DNA of 64,000 nucleotides. Source: an uncultured Bacteroides sp. (GTDB taxonomy: Bacteria; Bacteroidota; Bacteroidia; Bacteroidales; Bacteroidaceae). Numbering within the stretch: the stretch's first letter is position 1; each line of letters starts with the position of its first letter. Made by a program: the position numbers and the translations under genes. The DNA is taken from the NCBI GenBank assembly GCA_948847595.1, contig CAQOGY010000008.1:106117-170116 (forward strand), written 5' to 3'. The notes under the pieces were generated by a model. That model saw nothing but the letters and a program-made list of their open reading frames with translations, made no database searches and had not been told where the DNA came from. This document shows positions 42,581-51,433 of this stretch, one piece after another.

Positions 42581-44023
42581 TTATTTTCCTTTTTTCTTAT
42601 TCTCTCTTTTCATGCGCTTCAATACTTCCTTGAGTGCCTTTTCATCTTCCGCCCTATGATTGGGACTGGCAAGCAAGTCCTCGATGACGTCCAGTCCGAG
42701 CGGACTCTTGCATTCACTGTTGTATTTGAAGAAATCTTCTATTTCGTTGCTCATGAGACAGAGGACACTTAGCTTTTCGGTCACTAACTCATACTTCGGG
42801 TCGAGCTTGTAGGCCATCTCGTAGTATTCTTTCGCGTCATACAGATAGTCGTTTTCCGAATAGGTGGAAGCAACCAGATAACACATTTCCACGCCGGGAT
42901 TAAGTTCTATGGCCTTTTGGAAAGCTTCGGATGCCAGGTCTTCCATTTCTTCCGCCAGATATACTTTTCCGTCCGTCAGGTAGATAAGTCCTTCGTCGGG
43001 GTTTAGTTTCTTGGCTTTGTCGCAGAGCTGATGCGCTTCTTCATATCTTTGCAGATTGGAGAGGGCGAAGGCTTTGCTGGTATATGTGTCTATCAGTAAG
43101 ATAGAGTCTCTGTCTCCTTCTTTTTCAAAGCAGTCGATTACTTTGGTATAACAATCGTCGGCTTTCTGCCATTCTTCCTTATTGGCGTAGGACAATCCCA
43201 TGAACATATAGCCCAGTTCGGGGGGAATTGACTTGTATTTAATAGCCTTCAGGTAATTCTCGATGGCTTCATCCGAGTTGTTCAGATAGAAAAAGCTATG
43301 TGCCTTGTAGGCATAGGCTTCTCCGCAGTTTTCGTCGGCTGCCAGTGCGAAGTCACAGGCTTCGACGGTCTTGTCTACATTCTCTTCAATAAAATGACAT
43401 TTTGCCAGTCCCATCCAGTAGGAAGCATTGTAAGGGGCTTTGTCAATCAGTTTGTTGTAAGCTTCGATTGCGGCTTCCGTTTGGTGAGTGGCGAATAGAT
43501 AATCGGCGGTAAGAGCCAGATAATCCTGCTTGTCGGCATATCGTGATTTTCCTCTTTCGAGCCATGCTTTGGCATTTTCGGGATAACCCAAATCAAGGAA
43601 GAGATATACGATATCGGTGATGGTGGCAAGGTCATCGGCATCTTCTATCGAGTTCAGAAGCCCTTGGGCTTCTTCCAGATTTCCTTCGTTCAGCAGTAGT
43701 TCGGCTTTCAGCATTTTCACGTCAGGTTCATATTCTTCGGTGATGGCGGCGGCCACTGTCTTTGCCTTTTGCAGCTTTTGGGTGTCCAGGTAAAGGTAAG
43801 CCTGCTCTATCAGCAAGTCCGTGCTTCTGGGGTGCAGATGAAGTCCGTAGTTGATGACTTCCTGCGCTTCGTCAAATTTTCGTTCGGTGGCATACCAGTC
43901 GGCGATGTCAGCCAGTTGGTCGCCGTCCAGATAGAGTTGTCGGTCGTCTGCTTTTGCTGCTTCGTAGTTTGTGATTAGTTCCACCAGTTCCTTTTTGGCG
44001 GATGATGAGTTTTTTCTAGCCAT
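42581..44023 (-). CDS. Tetratricopeptide repeat protein
   Basis: A 480-residue soluble protein built of about ten TPR units, for example AYKAHSFFYLNNSDEAIENYLKAI, and AFQKAIELNPGVEMCYLVAS. The N- and C-termini are lysine- and serine-rich (NSSSAKKEL; KRMKRENKKKGK). There is no signal peptide, so it is likely a cytoplasmic scaffold. The partner is unknown. It lies in the same direction as glnS, separated by a hairpin. Confidence 0.88.
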   Translation of the reverse strand: MARKNSSSAKKELVELITNYEAAKADDRQLYLDGDQLADIADWYATERKFDEAQEVINYGLHLHPRSTDLLIEQAYLYLDTQKLQKAKTVAAAITEEYEPDVKMLKAELLLNEGNLEEAQGLLNSIEDADDLATITDIVYLFLDLGYPENAKAWLERGKSRYADKQDYLALTADYLFATHQTEAAIEAYNKLIDKAPYNASYWMGLAKCHFIEENVDKTVEACDFALAADENCGEAYAYKAHSFFYLNNSDEAIENYLKAIKYKSIPPELGYMFMGLSYANKEEWQKADDCYTKVIDCFEKEGDRDSILLIDTYTSKAFALSNLQRYEEAHQLCDKAKKLNPDEGLIYLTDGKVYLAEEMEDLASEAFQKAIELNPGVEMCYLVASTYSENDYLYDAKEYYEMAYKLDPKYELVTEKLSVLCLMSNEIEDFFKYNSECKSPLGLDVIEDLLASPNHRAEDEKALKEVLKRMKRENKKKGK

Positions 44024-44051
44024 TTTATTTTATAATTTTTTTATTGCTAAG

Positions 44052-44098
44052 ATGGGGCTGTTGCAAAAGTTTCAGATTCTCTTTTGTCACAGCCCCAT
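44052..44098. other. Hairpin between glnS and the TPR gene
   Basis: ATGGGGCTG (44052-44060) pairs with CAGCCCCAT (44090-44098, offset by one unpaired base on each side), and inside CAAAAG pairs with CTTTTG. It is 31 bases downstream of glnS and may act as its terminator, though no direct T run follows on the minus strand. Confidence 0.6.
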
Positions 44099-44128
44099 TT
44101 TATAAAGTCAAGCCGATGGTCGGCCCGT

Positions 44129-45871
44129 TTATTTATTAATCTTCCCCCACGTGTCTTTCAAGCCTACTGTGCGGTTGAAGACCAGTTTTTCAGGGGTGGA
44201 GTCTTTGTCTACGTTGAAGTAACCGATTCGTTGGAACTGCAGGTAGGAGAGTGGCGGCAGGGTTGCTGCGAACTTCTCTATGTAGCAGTTGGGCAATACC
44301 TTCAATGAATCGGGATTTATAATTTCTTTCATGGCTTCCAGGGCATCGCAGTTTTTAGCTTCGCGGATGGCGGCCAATTCGTCACGCGGATTCTCTACTT
44401 TCCACAGACGGTCGTACAAGCGCACTTCTGCCTGCATGCAGTGGTTGCAGCTCACCCAGTGCAATGTACCTTTCACTTTGCGGTTGGCGTCCGGCATACC
44501 GCTGCGGGTATTGGCGTCGTATTCGCAATAAACCTCTGTAATCACGCCGTTCTCGTCTTTCTTGCAACCTGTGCATTTTACAATATAGGCATTTTTCAGA
44601 CGTACTTCCTGTCCCGGTGTCATGCGGAAATATTTCTTGGGAGCATCTTCCATGAAGTCCTCACGTTCCATCCACAATTCGCGGCTGAACTCGATAAGGT
44701 GGCTTCCTGCTTCCGGATCTTCCGGGTTGTTGATGGCTTCCAGTTCCTCTACCTGTCCTTCGGGGTAGTTCGTGATGATGAGCTTCACTGGATTGATGAC
44801 GGCGGATACGCGGATAGCACGGCTGTTCAGGTCGTCACGGAGAGAGCTTTCCAGCAGGGCGATGTCGTTCAGCGCATCATAGGTAGTATAACCGATTTTG
44901 TCGATAAACTTATGGATGGCTTCCGGTGAGTAGCCGCGACGGCGGAAACCGCAGATAGTCGGCATACGGGGGTCGTCCCATCCGTTCACCAGGCCTTCTT
45001 TTACCAGAGTCAGCAAGTTGCGTTTGCTCATCAGCGTGTAGCTCAGGTTCAGCTTGTTGAACTCTGTCTGGCGGGGACGGTTGTCGTTCAGGTCTTTGCC
45101 TTCTTTCAACCAGTCGATGAAGAGGTCGTAGAGCGGACGGTGTACCACAAATTCGAGGGTACACAGTGAGTGAGTCACTCCTTCAAAGAAGTCACTCTGC
45201 CCGTGGGCGAAGTCGTACATCGGATAGGCTTTCCATGTAGTGCCCGTACGGTGGTGCGGATGCTTCACTACGCGATAGATAATCGGGTCGCGGAAGTGCA
45301 TATTCGGGTTTGCCATGTCAATCTTGGCACGGAGCACCATAGCGCCTTCTTCAATCTCGCCGCTGTTCATCTTTTTGAAAAGCTCAAGGCTTTCTTCGAT
45401 GGGGCGGTTGCGGTAAGGGCTTTCCACACCCGGCTGGGTGGGAGTACCTTTTTGCTGCGCAATCAGTTCGGAACTCTGTTCGTCGATATATGCTTTTCCT
45501 TCCTCTATCAGGCGGATAGCGAAGTCCCATAATTGCTGGAAATAATCGGAAGCGTAGTATTCGTTTCCCCAATGGTAGCCTAACCACTGGATATCTTCTT
45601 TGATGGCTTCTACATATTCCACATCTTCCTTGGTGGGGTTTGTGTCGTCGAAACGAAGGTTGCATACACCGCCATGTTTTTCTGCGATGCCGAAATCAAG
45701 GCAAATAGCTTTGGCATGGCCGATGTGAAGGTATCCGTTAGGTTCGGGCGGGAAACGTGTCTGCACTTTTCCACCGTTTTTACCTTCTTTCAAGTCTTTC
45801 TCTACTGCCTGCTCTATAAAGTTCAGGCTTTTCTTTTCACCTGCTACTTCTTCGTTTTTAATATCTGTCAT
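44129..45871 (-). CDS. glnS: Glutaminyl-tRNA synthetase
   Basis: A 580-residue class I synthetase. The HIGH motif is in PPEPNGYLHIGHAKAICLDFG (about residue 45), followed by NLRFDDTNPTKE. The KMSKS-like motif is LMSKRNLL (about 278). The C-terminal beta-barrel anticodon domains follow (GTLHWVSCNHC, and LQFQRIGYFNVD near the end). It charges glutamine onto its tRNA. Length fits the bacterial GlnS plus a short N-terminal extension. A -7 box lies upstream inside the gap to pstS. Confidence 0.96.
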   Translation of the reverse strand: MTDIKNEEVAGEKKSLNFIEQAVEKDLKEGKNGGKVQTRFPPEPNGYLHIGHAKAICLDFGIAEKHGGVCNLRFDDTNPTKEDVEYVEAIKEDIQWLGYHWGNEYYASDYFQQLWDFAIRLIEEGKAYIDEQSSELIAQQKGTPTQPGVESPYRNRPIEESLELFKKMNSGEIEEGAMVLRAKIDMANPNMHFRDPIIYRVVKHPHHRTGTTWKAYPMYDFAHGQSDFFEGVTHSLCTLEFVVHRPLYDLFIDWLKEGKDLNDNRPRQTEFNKLNLSYTLMSKRNLLTLVKEGLVNGWDDPRMPTICGFRRRGYSPEAIHKFIDKIGYTTYDALNDIALLESSLRDDLNSRAIRVSAVINPVKLIITNYPEGQVEELEAINNPEDPEAGSHLIEFSRELWMEREDFMEDAPKKYFRMTPGQEVRLKNAYIVKCTGCKKDENGVITEVYCEYDANTRSGMPDANRKVKGTLHWVSCNHCMQAEVRLYDRLWKVENPRDELAAIREAKNCDALEAMKEIINPDSLKVLPNCYIEKFAATLPPLSYLQFQRIGYFNVDKDSTPEKLVFNRTVGLKDTWGKINK

Positions 45872-45902
45872 AACGATTTATGTTAATACATGATTCAGGC
45901 TA

Positions 45903-45910
45903 CAAAAGTA
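45903..45910 (-). promoter_or_regulatory. -7 box of glnS
   Basis: TACTTTTG on the minus strand, full match to TAnnTTTG, 31 bases before the glnS start. The -33 region falls in the 3' end of pstS. Confidence 0.6.
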
Positions 45911-45921
45911 GGACATTTTTT

Positions 45922-46734
45922 TTATTTAACCGGAATATAACCGCTCTTTTTTATAATGTCCTGTCCGTCGGGTGAGAGAATATATTGAATCAGGGGATCG
46001 ACTTGTTCCTTGTTCTTTACATTATAATAGTAGTAAAGGGGGCGTACGATGGGGTAGGTCTTGTTGGTGGCGTTCTCTACTGTGGGCGTGGCGTAGTGGC
46101 TTCCGTCATAGGATACGGAGAGCGTCTTCACGCGAGGGGACACGTATGCCAGTCCGACGTACCCGATAGCTCCTTTCGTCTGGCTGACGGACTGGATGAT
46201 AGCGCCCGTTGCCGGCATGGAAAGGCTGCTCGCCATGTAGTTCTTGTTTTTCAGGACACTCTCTTTGAAAAATTCATAAGTACCGGAAGATGTTTCGCGG
46301 GAGTAAACCACTATCTTGCGGTCGTCTCCGCCCACTTGTTTCCAGTTGGTTATCTTTCCCCGGAAGATGTCTTCCAGTTGCTGGCGGGTGAGCTGCTTCA
46401 CAGGGTTGGATGGGTGTACCACTACGGCGAGGGCATCATAGGCTACAATCACTTCGTCCACTTCTTCTCCTGCCGCTTTGATTTTCATCTTTTCGCTGAA
46501 TTTTATCGGGCGCGAAGCCATTGCGATATCCGTAGTGTTATCCATCAGGGCGGAGATGCCGACACCGGTTCCGCCACCGGTGACGGTGACACGGGCATCG
46601 GGCTGCCGGTTCATAAACCGTTCTGCTGTCTGCTGGGCGACAGGCAGTACCGTGTCGCTGCCTTTGATGCGTTGTGCGCTGGCACTGACTGCGAACAGCG
46701 AAAGGGCTATCAATAAGTTTCTTCTGATTTTCAT
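45922..46734 (-). CDS. pstS: Phosphate-binding protein PstS
   Basis: A 270-residue periplasmic binding protein with a cleavable signal peptide (LLIALSLFAVSASAQ; no lipobox). The phosphate-site patterns RIKGSDTVLPVAQ, VTGGGTGVGISALMDNTTDIAMASR, ITNWKQVGGDD and SRETSSGTYEFF are visible. It delivers phosphate to the PstCAB transporter. It is divergent from pstC, sharing a 177-base regulatory region, rather than leading the operon as in E. coli. Confidence 0.95.
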   Translation of the reverse strand: MKIRRNLLIALSLFAVSASAQRIKGSDTVLPVAQQTAERFMNRQPDARVTVTGGGTGVGISALMDNTTDIAMASRPIKFSEKMKIKAAGEEVDEVIVAYDALAVVVHPSNPVKQLTRQQLEDIFRGKITNWKQVGGDDRKIVVYSRETSSGTYEFFKESVLKNKNYMASSLSMPATGAIIQSVSQTKGAIGYVGLAYVSPRVKTLSVSYDGSHYATPTVENATNKTYPIVRPLYYYYNVKNKEQVDPLIQYILSPDGQDIIKKSGYIPVK

Positions 46735-46821
46735 AATGATTCTTTGTTTATTGTCGGTGCAAATAAAGCAATCGGATATTACATTTCTGTTTCATATGGC
46801 GGGAAAATGATACTTGTAATA

Positions 46822-46854
46822 CAAATGTAACAGGATTGAAACATTTCCTTCAAG
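46822..46854 (-). promoter_or_regulatory. Promoter of pstS
   Basis: CTTG (46851-46854) and TACATTTG (46822-46829) with 21-base spacing on the minus strand, 87 bases before the pstS start. A weaker TTTCTTTG (46886-46893) could serve pstC on the plus strand. I see no clear PhoB-type box. Confidence 0.65.
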
Positions 46855-46911
46855 CGTTAGTCACACCGCCTTAATAAAGAGATGCTTTCTTTGCATCAGA
46901 AATCAAGAGGT

Positions 46912-48108
46912 ATGAAAAAGGTTTTAGAAAGGATTATAGAAGGAGTTTTGACTTGTAGCGGCTTCGTAACAAGTATTACTATTTTGCTGATTGTGCTTTT
47001 CCTGTTTACGGAGGCTTTCGGATTATTTAAAAGCAAGGTGATCGAGGAAGGGTATGTGTTGGCATTGAATAAGACAAATAAGGTAAGCGTATTGAGTCCT
47101 GAACAGATAAAGAATGTTTTCGACGAGGAGATAACGAACTGGAAAGAGCTCGGTGGGGATGATCTTCCTATCCGGGTGTTTCGTCTGGAAGATATTACGC
47201 GGTATTATACGGAAGAAGAACTCGGCCCTGCCTATGAGTATGCAGGGGATAAAATCACGGAACTGGTAGAGAAAACGCCCGGTATCGTGGCATTCGTACC
47301 GCAGAAATTCATTGTTCATCCGGATGCGGTGCATTTCATAGAGGATAATACGATTTCCGTGAAAGATGTGTTTGTGGGTGCCGAATGGTTTCCGACGGCT
47401 ACTCCGGCTGCCCAATTCGGCTTTCTGCCTTTGATTACCGGTACGTTATGGGTGAGCCTGTTCGCCATTCTTTTCGCTTTGCCGTTCGGCTTGTCGGTTT
47501 CTATCTATATGTCCGAAGTGGCAAACCCGAAAGTGCGGAACTGGCTGAAACCTATTATCGAATTGTTGAGCGGCATTCCTTCCGTTGTCTATGGCTTTTT
47601 CGGGCTGATTGTCATTGTACCGATGATTCAGAAAGTATTTGATCTTCCGGTAGGGGAGAGCGGATTGGCAGGCAGTATCGTGCTGGCTATTATGGCGCTG
47701 CCTACCATTATAACGGTGACGGAAGACGCGATGAGAAATTGCCCGCGCGACATGCGGGAAGCGAGCCTGGCACTGGGAGCTACGCAATGGCAGACGATTT
47801 ATAAGGTGGTGATTCCGTATTCCATATCGGGGATTACTTCGGGCGTGGTGCTCGGCATCGGACGTGCTATCGGAGAGACGATGGCGGTATTGATGGTGAC
47901 GGGTAACGCGGCTGTGATTCCGACAACGATTCTCGAACCGTTGCGCACCATTCCGGCTACCATCGCGGCGGAGTTGGGGGAAGCTCCGGCGGGCGGGCCT
48001 CACTATCAGGCTTTGTTCCTGCTGGGTGTCGTTCTGTTCTTCATTACATTGATTATCAACTTTAGTGTGGAGTATATTTCCTCTAAAGGATTAAAACGCA
48101 GCAAATAA
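46912..48108 (+). CDS. pstC: Phosphate ABC transporter permease PstC with PstS-like loop
   Basis: The protein is 398 residues from ATG 46912; ten upstream codons in frame are excluded because MKKVLERIIEG is the natural start. E. coli PstC is about 320 residues. After the first helix (about 15-38), a loop of some 110 residues resembles part of PstS (LSPEQIKNVFDEEITNWKELGGDD, at about 61-84, and TPGIVAFVPQKFIV). The permease domain follows, with the EAA loop MREASLALGATQWQTIYKVVIP. It forms the membrane channel with PstA. pstA starts one base after its stop. Confidence 0.93.
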   Translation: MKKVLERIIEGVLTCSGFVTSITILLIVLFLFTEAFGLFKSKVIEEGYVLALNKTNKVSVLSPEQIKNVFDEEITNWKELGGDDLPIRVFRLEDITRYYTEEELGPAYEYAGDKITELVEKTPGIVAFVPQKFIVHPDAVHFIEDNTISVKDVFVGAEWFPTATPAAQFGFLPLITGTLWVSLFAILFALPFGLSVSIYMSEVANPKVRNWLKPIIELLSGIPSVVYGFFGLIVIVPMIQKVFDLPVGESGLAGSIVLAIMALPTIITVTEDAMRNCPRDMREASLALGATQWQTIYKVVIPYSISGITSGVVLGIGRAIGETMAVLMVTGNAAVIPTTILEPLRTIPATIAAELGEAPAGGPHYQALFLLGVVLFFITLIINFSVEYISSKGLKRSK

Positions 48109-48109
48109 C

Positions 48110-48985
48110 ATGGAAATAAGAAGTAATAATAAGGCTAAGCACCGTTCGCAGAAGATTGCTTTCGGGATATTCCGACTGTTGAGTCTTTGTATCGTGCTGA
48201 TATTGTTCGCGATTTTGGGCTTCATTATTTATAAGGGGAGCGGTGCCATCAGTTGGGAGTTCCTCACATCGTCTCCTACGGATGGGATGACAGGGGGTGG
48301 CATCTGGCCGGCTATAGTCGGAACTTTCTATCTGATGACGGGCAGTGCGCTGTTTGCTTTCCCGATAGGGGTGATGAGTGGGATTTATATGAATGAATAT
48401 GCGCCGAAGGGGAAGTTGGTACGCTTTATACGGGTGATGACCAATAATCTGAGCGGTATTCCTTCTATCGTGTTCGGTTTGTTCGGCATGGCGCTGTTTG
48501 TCAATTACATGAGCTTTGGGGATAGTATTCTGGCAGGGTCTTTGACGTTAGGTTTGCTTTGCGTACCTTTGGTCATTCGGACAACGGAAGAGGCCTTGAA
48601 AGCGATTCCCGACAGTATGCGTGAAGGCAGCCGGGCATTGGGAGCGACCAAGTTGCAGACCATCTGGCACGTGATTCTGCCGATGGGGATGCCGAATATT
48701 ATCACAGGGCTGATTTTGGCATTGGGACGTGTCTCGGGTGAGACGGCTCCGATTCTGTTTACTTGTGCCGCGTACTTCCTGCCGCAGTTGCCGACCGGCA
48801 TCCTGGATCAGTGCATGGCGTTGCCTTATCACTTGTATGTGATTTCTACGAGCGGAACGGATATGGAAGCGCAGTTGCCATTGGCTTACGGCACGGCATT
48901 GGTATTGATTGTGATTATCCTGCTGGTGAACTTGCTGGCAAATGCGTTGAGAAAATATTTTGAGAAAAGAGTAAAAACGAACTAA
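48110..48985 (+). CDS. pstA: Phosphate ABC transporter permease PstA
   Basis: A 291-residue membrane protein with six predicted helices. The EAA motif is MREGSRALGATKLQTIWHVILPMGMPNIITG (about 165-195), and the N-terminal side has GGIWPAIVGTFYLM, as in PstA. It pairs with PstC. The start codon follows the pstC stop by one base, and pstB follows 8 bases after it ends. Confidence 0.95.
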   Translation: MEIRSNNKAKHRSQKIAFGIFRLLSLCIVLILFAILGFIIYKGSGAISWEFLTSSPTDGMTGGGIWPAIVGTFYLMTGSALFAFPIGVMSGIYMNEYAPKGKLVRFIRVMTNNLSGIPSIVFGLFGMALFVNYMSFGDSILAGSLTLGLLCVPLVIRTTEEALKAIPDSMREGSRALGATKLQTIWHVILPMGMPNIITGLILALGRVSGETAPILFTCAAYFLPQLPTGILDQCMALPYHLYVISTSGTDMEAQLPLAYGTALVLIVIILLVNLLANALRKYFEKRVKTN

Positions 48986-48993
48986 ATAAGTAT

Positions 48994-49752
48994 ATGGATA
49001 CAGTGAAAATAGACGCGCGTGACGTGAACTTCTGGTATGGTGATTTCCATGCGTTGAAGGGCATCAGTATGCAGATTGAAGAGAAGTCGGTCGTTGCCTT
49101 TATCGGCCCTTCCGGTTGCGGAAAGTCTACCTTTCTCCGGCTTTTCAACCGCATGAACGATTTGATTCCCGCTACCCGCCTGGAAGGGGAAATCCGTATC
49201 GACGGACAGAATATCTATGCGAAGGGCGTGGAAGTGGACGAGTTGCGCAAGAATGTGGGAATGGTATTCCAACGTCCCAACCCTTTCCCGAAAAGCATCT
49301 TCGAGAATGTGGCTTACGGACTTCGGGTGAATGGGGTGAAAGATAACGCTTTCATCCGCCAGCGCGTGGAAGAAACATTGAAAGGGGCGGCTCTCTGGGA
49401 TGAGGTGAAGGATAAGTTGAAGGAATCGGCTTATGCGCTCTCCGGCGGACAGCAGCAGCGCCTTTGCATTGCCCGTGCGATGGCGGTATCTCCTTCGGTA
49501 TTGTTGATGGACGAGCCTGCATCCGCGCTCGACCCTATTTCGACGGCGAAAGTAGAGGAGTTGATTCATGAACTGAAAAAGGACTATACGATTGTCATCG
49601 TCACGCACAATATGCAGCAGGCGGCCCGTGTCAGCGATAAGACGGCTTTCTTTTATCTGGGTGAAATGGTGGAGTTCGACCAGACGAAAAAGATATTCAC
49701 CAATCCGGAGAAAGAGGCTACGCAGAATTACATTACGGGGCGCTTTGGATAA
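48994..49752 (+). CDS. pstB: Phosphate ABC transporter ATPase PstB
   Basis: A 252-residue ATPase. Walker A is GPSGCGKSTFLR (about 37), the signature is LSGGQQQRLCIARA (about 148), Walker B is VLLMDEPASALDP (about 168), and the switch histidine is in IVTHNMQQAARVSD. FNRMNDLIPATRLEGEI is specific to PstB. It powers phosphate import. Confidence 0.97.
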   Translation: MDTVKIDARDVNFWYGDFHALKGISMQIEEKSVVAFIGPSGCGKSTFLRLFNRMNDLIPATRLEGEIRIDGQNIYAKGVEVDELRKNVGMVFQRPNPFPKSIFENVAYGLRVNGVKDNAFIRQRVEETLKGAALWDEVKDKLKESAYALSGGQQQRLCIARAMAVSPSVLLMDEPASALDPISTAKVEELIHELKKDYTIVIVTHNMQQAARVSDKTAFFYLGEMVEFDQTKKIFTNPEKEATQNYITGRFG

Positions 49753-49780
49753 AATATTAATCATTTATATAGAATAGACT

Positions 49781-50470
49781 ATGGTAAAGTTTATAGAATC
49801 GGAACTCATCCTGTTGAAGAAGGAAGTGGATGAAATGTGGACATTGGTATATAATCAGCTTGACCGTGCCGGAGAGGCTGTACTGACGCTTGACAAGGAA
49901 CTGGCTCAACAGGTGATGGTTCGTGAGCGCAGGGTGAATGCTTTCGAGTTGAAGATAGACAGTGACGTGGAAGATATTATTGCCTTATACAACCCGGTGG
50001 CAATCGACCTTCGTTTTGTGTTGGCGATGCTGAAGATCAATACGAACCTGGAACGTTTGGGTGACTTTGCAGAAGGAATCGCCCGTTTTGTGATTCGCTG
50101 TAAAGAGCCGGTGCTCGACGCGGAACTGATGAACCGCCTTCGTCTGGCGGAAATGCAGGCGGAGGTATTGTCGATGCTCGAATTGGCGAAACGTGCCTTG
50201 AATGAGGAGAGTATCGAACTGGCGGCGGGTGTATTTGCCAAAGATAATCTCTTGGACGAAATCAATGCGGAAGCCACCGGAGTTCTGGCGAACTATATCA
50301 TTGAACATCCGGAGACTGCGCTTACCTGTCTCGACTTGGTCAGTGTATTCCGTAAGTTGGAACGTTCAGGCGACCACATCACGAATATAGCCGAAGAGAT
50401 CGTTTTTTTCGTTGATGCAAAGGTCTTGAAGCATCGTGGAAAAACAGAGGAACACTATCCCGAGAAATAA
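49781..50470 (+). CDS. phoU: Phosphate regulator PhoU
   Basis: A 229-residue helical protein with two PhoU repeats. AFELKIDSDVEDIIALYNPVAIDLRFVLAMLKINTNLERLGDFAEGIA in the first and SVFRKLERSGDHITNIAEEIVFFVDAK in the second carry the E-R-x-x-D metal motifs. It links transporter state to phosphate signalling. Last gene of the pstCAB-phoU operon; 28 bases after pstB. Confidence 0.95.
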   Translation: MVKFIESELILLKKEVDEMWTLVYNQLDRAGEAVLTLDKELAQQVMVRERRVNAFELKIDSDVEDIIALYNPVAIDLRFVLAMLKINTNLERLGDFAEGIARFVIRCKEPVLDAELMNRLRLAEMQAEVLSMLELAKRALNEESIELAAGVFAKDNLLDEINAEATGVLANYIIEHPETALTCLDLVSVFRKLERSGDHITNIAEEIVFFVDAKVLKHRGKTEEHYPEK

Positions 50471-50619
50471 ATATTCGCATATTTTTAAACAGAAATTAGT
50501 GCTCCTTGGAAATTTGTCTTATATTTGTCTCCTGTAACGGACAGGTTACGGGTGTTCTTGCTCAAATGATAATAAATCCAAAGAAATTTCAAAAAGATGT
50601 TATATGACATGTTTTATAA
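50471..50619. other. First part of the phoU-ribE gap
   Basis: No coding frame. A TATATTTG box (50520-50527) without a proper -33 element and a small hairpin (GTAAC at 50536-50540 with GTTAC further on) are the only landmarks. Confidence 0.35.
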
Positions 50620-50652
50620 TTTGGATAATATCGGTAAAAGCACCTATATTTG
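50620..50652 (+). promoter_or_regulatory. Strong promoter in the phoU-ribE gap
   Basis: TTTG (50620-50623), a 21-base spacer and TATATTTG (50645-50652) match the Bacteroides consensus well. No gene follows within 170 bases, but a terminator does, suggesting a small RNA. Confidence 0.7.
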
Positions 50653-50659
50653 CACCGTT

Positions 50660-50748
50660 ATCCTGAAAACAATCTTTTTACCTTAAAAAAAACTAATACC
50701 TATTGAAAACTGAAAAAAGGAGCTTTGTGAAAAGCCCCTTTTTTTTAT
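50660..50748 (+). ncRNA. Candidate small RNA between phoU and ribE
   Basis: Bounded by the promoter at 50620-50652 and a hairpin terminator at about 50713-50748 (GGAGCTTT with AAAGCCCC, flanked by an A run and eight T). The predicted transcript is about 90 bases, AU-rich with an unstructured middle, and has no start codon with a useful frame. I match it to no known RNA. The exact 5' end is a guess from the -7 box. Confidence 0.55.
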
Positions 50749-50779
50749 GCTCTTATTTTCTTTCCTGCCAGCTTATTTG

Positions 50780-50787
50780 TATCTTTG
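50780..50787 (+). promoter_or_regulatory. -7 box of ribE
   Basis: TATCTTTG, 42 bases before the ribE start. No FMN riboswitch is visible in the short leader. Confidence 0.6.
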
Positions 50788-50829
50788 AGCCGTATATAAA
50801 AAAGAGTTTTTTTAATCGTAAATAACATT

Positions 50830-51432
50830 ATGTTTTCCGGAATCGTAGAAGAATATGCTACCTTGGTAGCGCTGGTGAAAGACCAGGAGAATATACACTT
50901 TACTTTTAAGTGTTCATTTGTAAATGAGTTGAAAATCGACCAGAGTATTTCTCATAACGGCGTATGCCTGACGGTAGTGAGCATGACGGATGATACGTAC
51001 ACGGTGACTGCTATGAAGGAAACGCTGGAACGTTCTAATCTGGGTCTGCTGAAAGTGGGAGATAAGGTGAACGTAGAGCGTAGCATGATGATGAATGGTC
51101 GCTTGGATGGTCATATTGTGCAGGGACATGTGGATCAGACTGCTACCTGCATTGATATCAAGGATGCGGAAGGAAGCTGGTACTTCACTTTCCAATATGC
51201 GTGCGACAAGGAGATGGCGAAACGAGGATATATCACTGTAGATAAAGGTTCGGTGACGGTGAACGGTGTCAGCCTGACGGTTTGTAATCCTACAGATGAT
51301 ACTTTCCAGGTGGCTATCATTCCTTATACTTATGAGCATACCAACTTCCATACGTTTACCATCGGCAGTGTGGTGAATATCGAGTTTGATATTATAGGTA
51401 AGTATATCAGCCGGATGATTCAATATAAGTAA
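50830..51432 (+). CDS. ribE: Riboflavin synthase, alpha chain
   Basis: A 200-residue protein made of two lumazine-binding repeats. MFSGIVEEYA starts the first, with NGVCLTVV (about 42); the second has DKGSVTVNGVSLTVC (about 140-154) and ends near FDIIGKYISRM. Riboflavin synthase converts two 6,7-dimethyl-8-ribityllumazine molecules to riboflavin. The nitroreductase gene, probably flavin-dependent, follows one base after its stop. Confidence 0.95.
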   Translation: MFSGIVEEYATLVALVKDQENIHFTFKCSFVNELKIDQSISHNGVCLTVVSMTDDTYTVTAMKETLERSNLGLLKVGDKVNVERSMMMNGRLDGHIVQGHVDQTATCIDIKDAEGSWYFTFQYACDKEMAKRGYITVDKGSVTVNGVSLTVCNPTDDTFQVAIIPYTYEHTNFHTFTIGSVVNIEFDIIGKYISRMIQYK

Positions 51433-51433
51433 G

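Noticed and set aside
50488..50830. FMN riboswitch upstream of ribE
   Set aside because: The conserved RFN blocks are absent and the leader from the -7 box is only about 35 bases.
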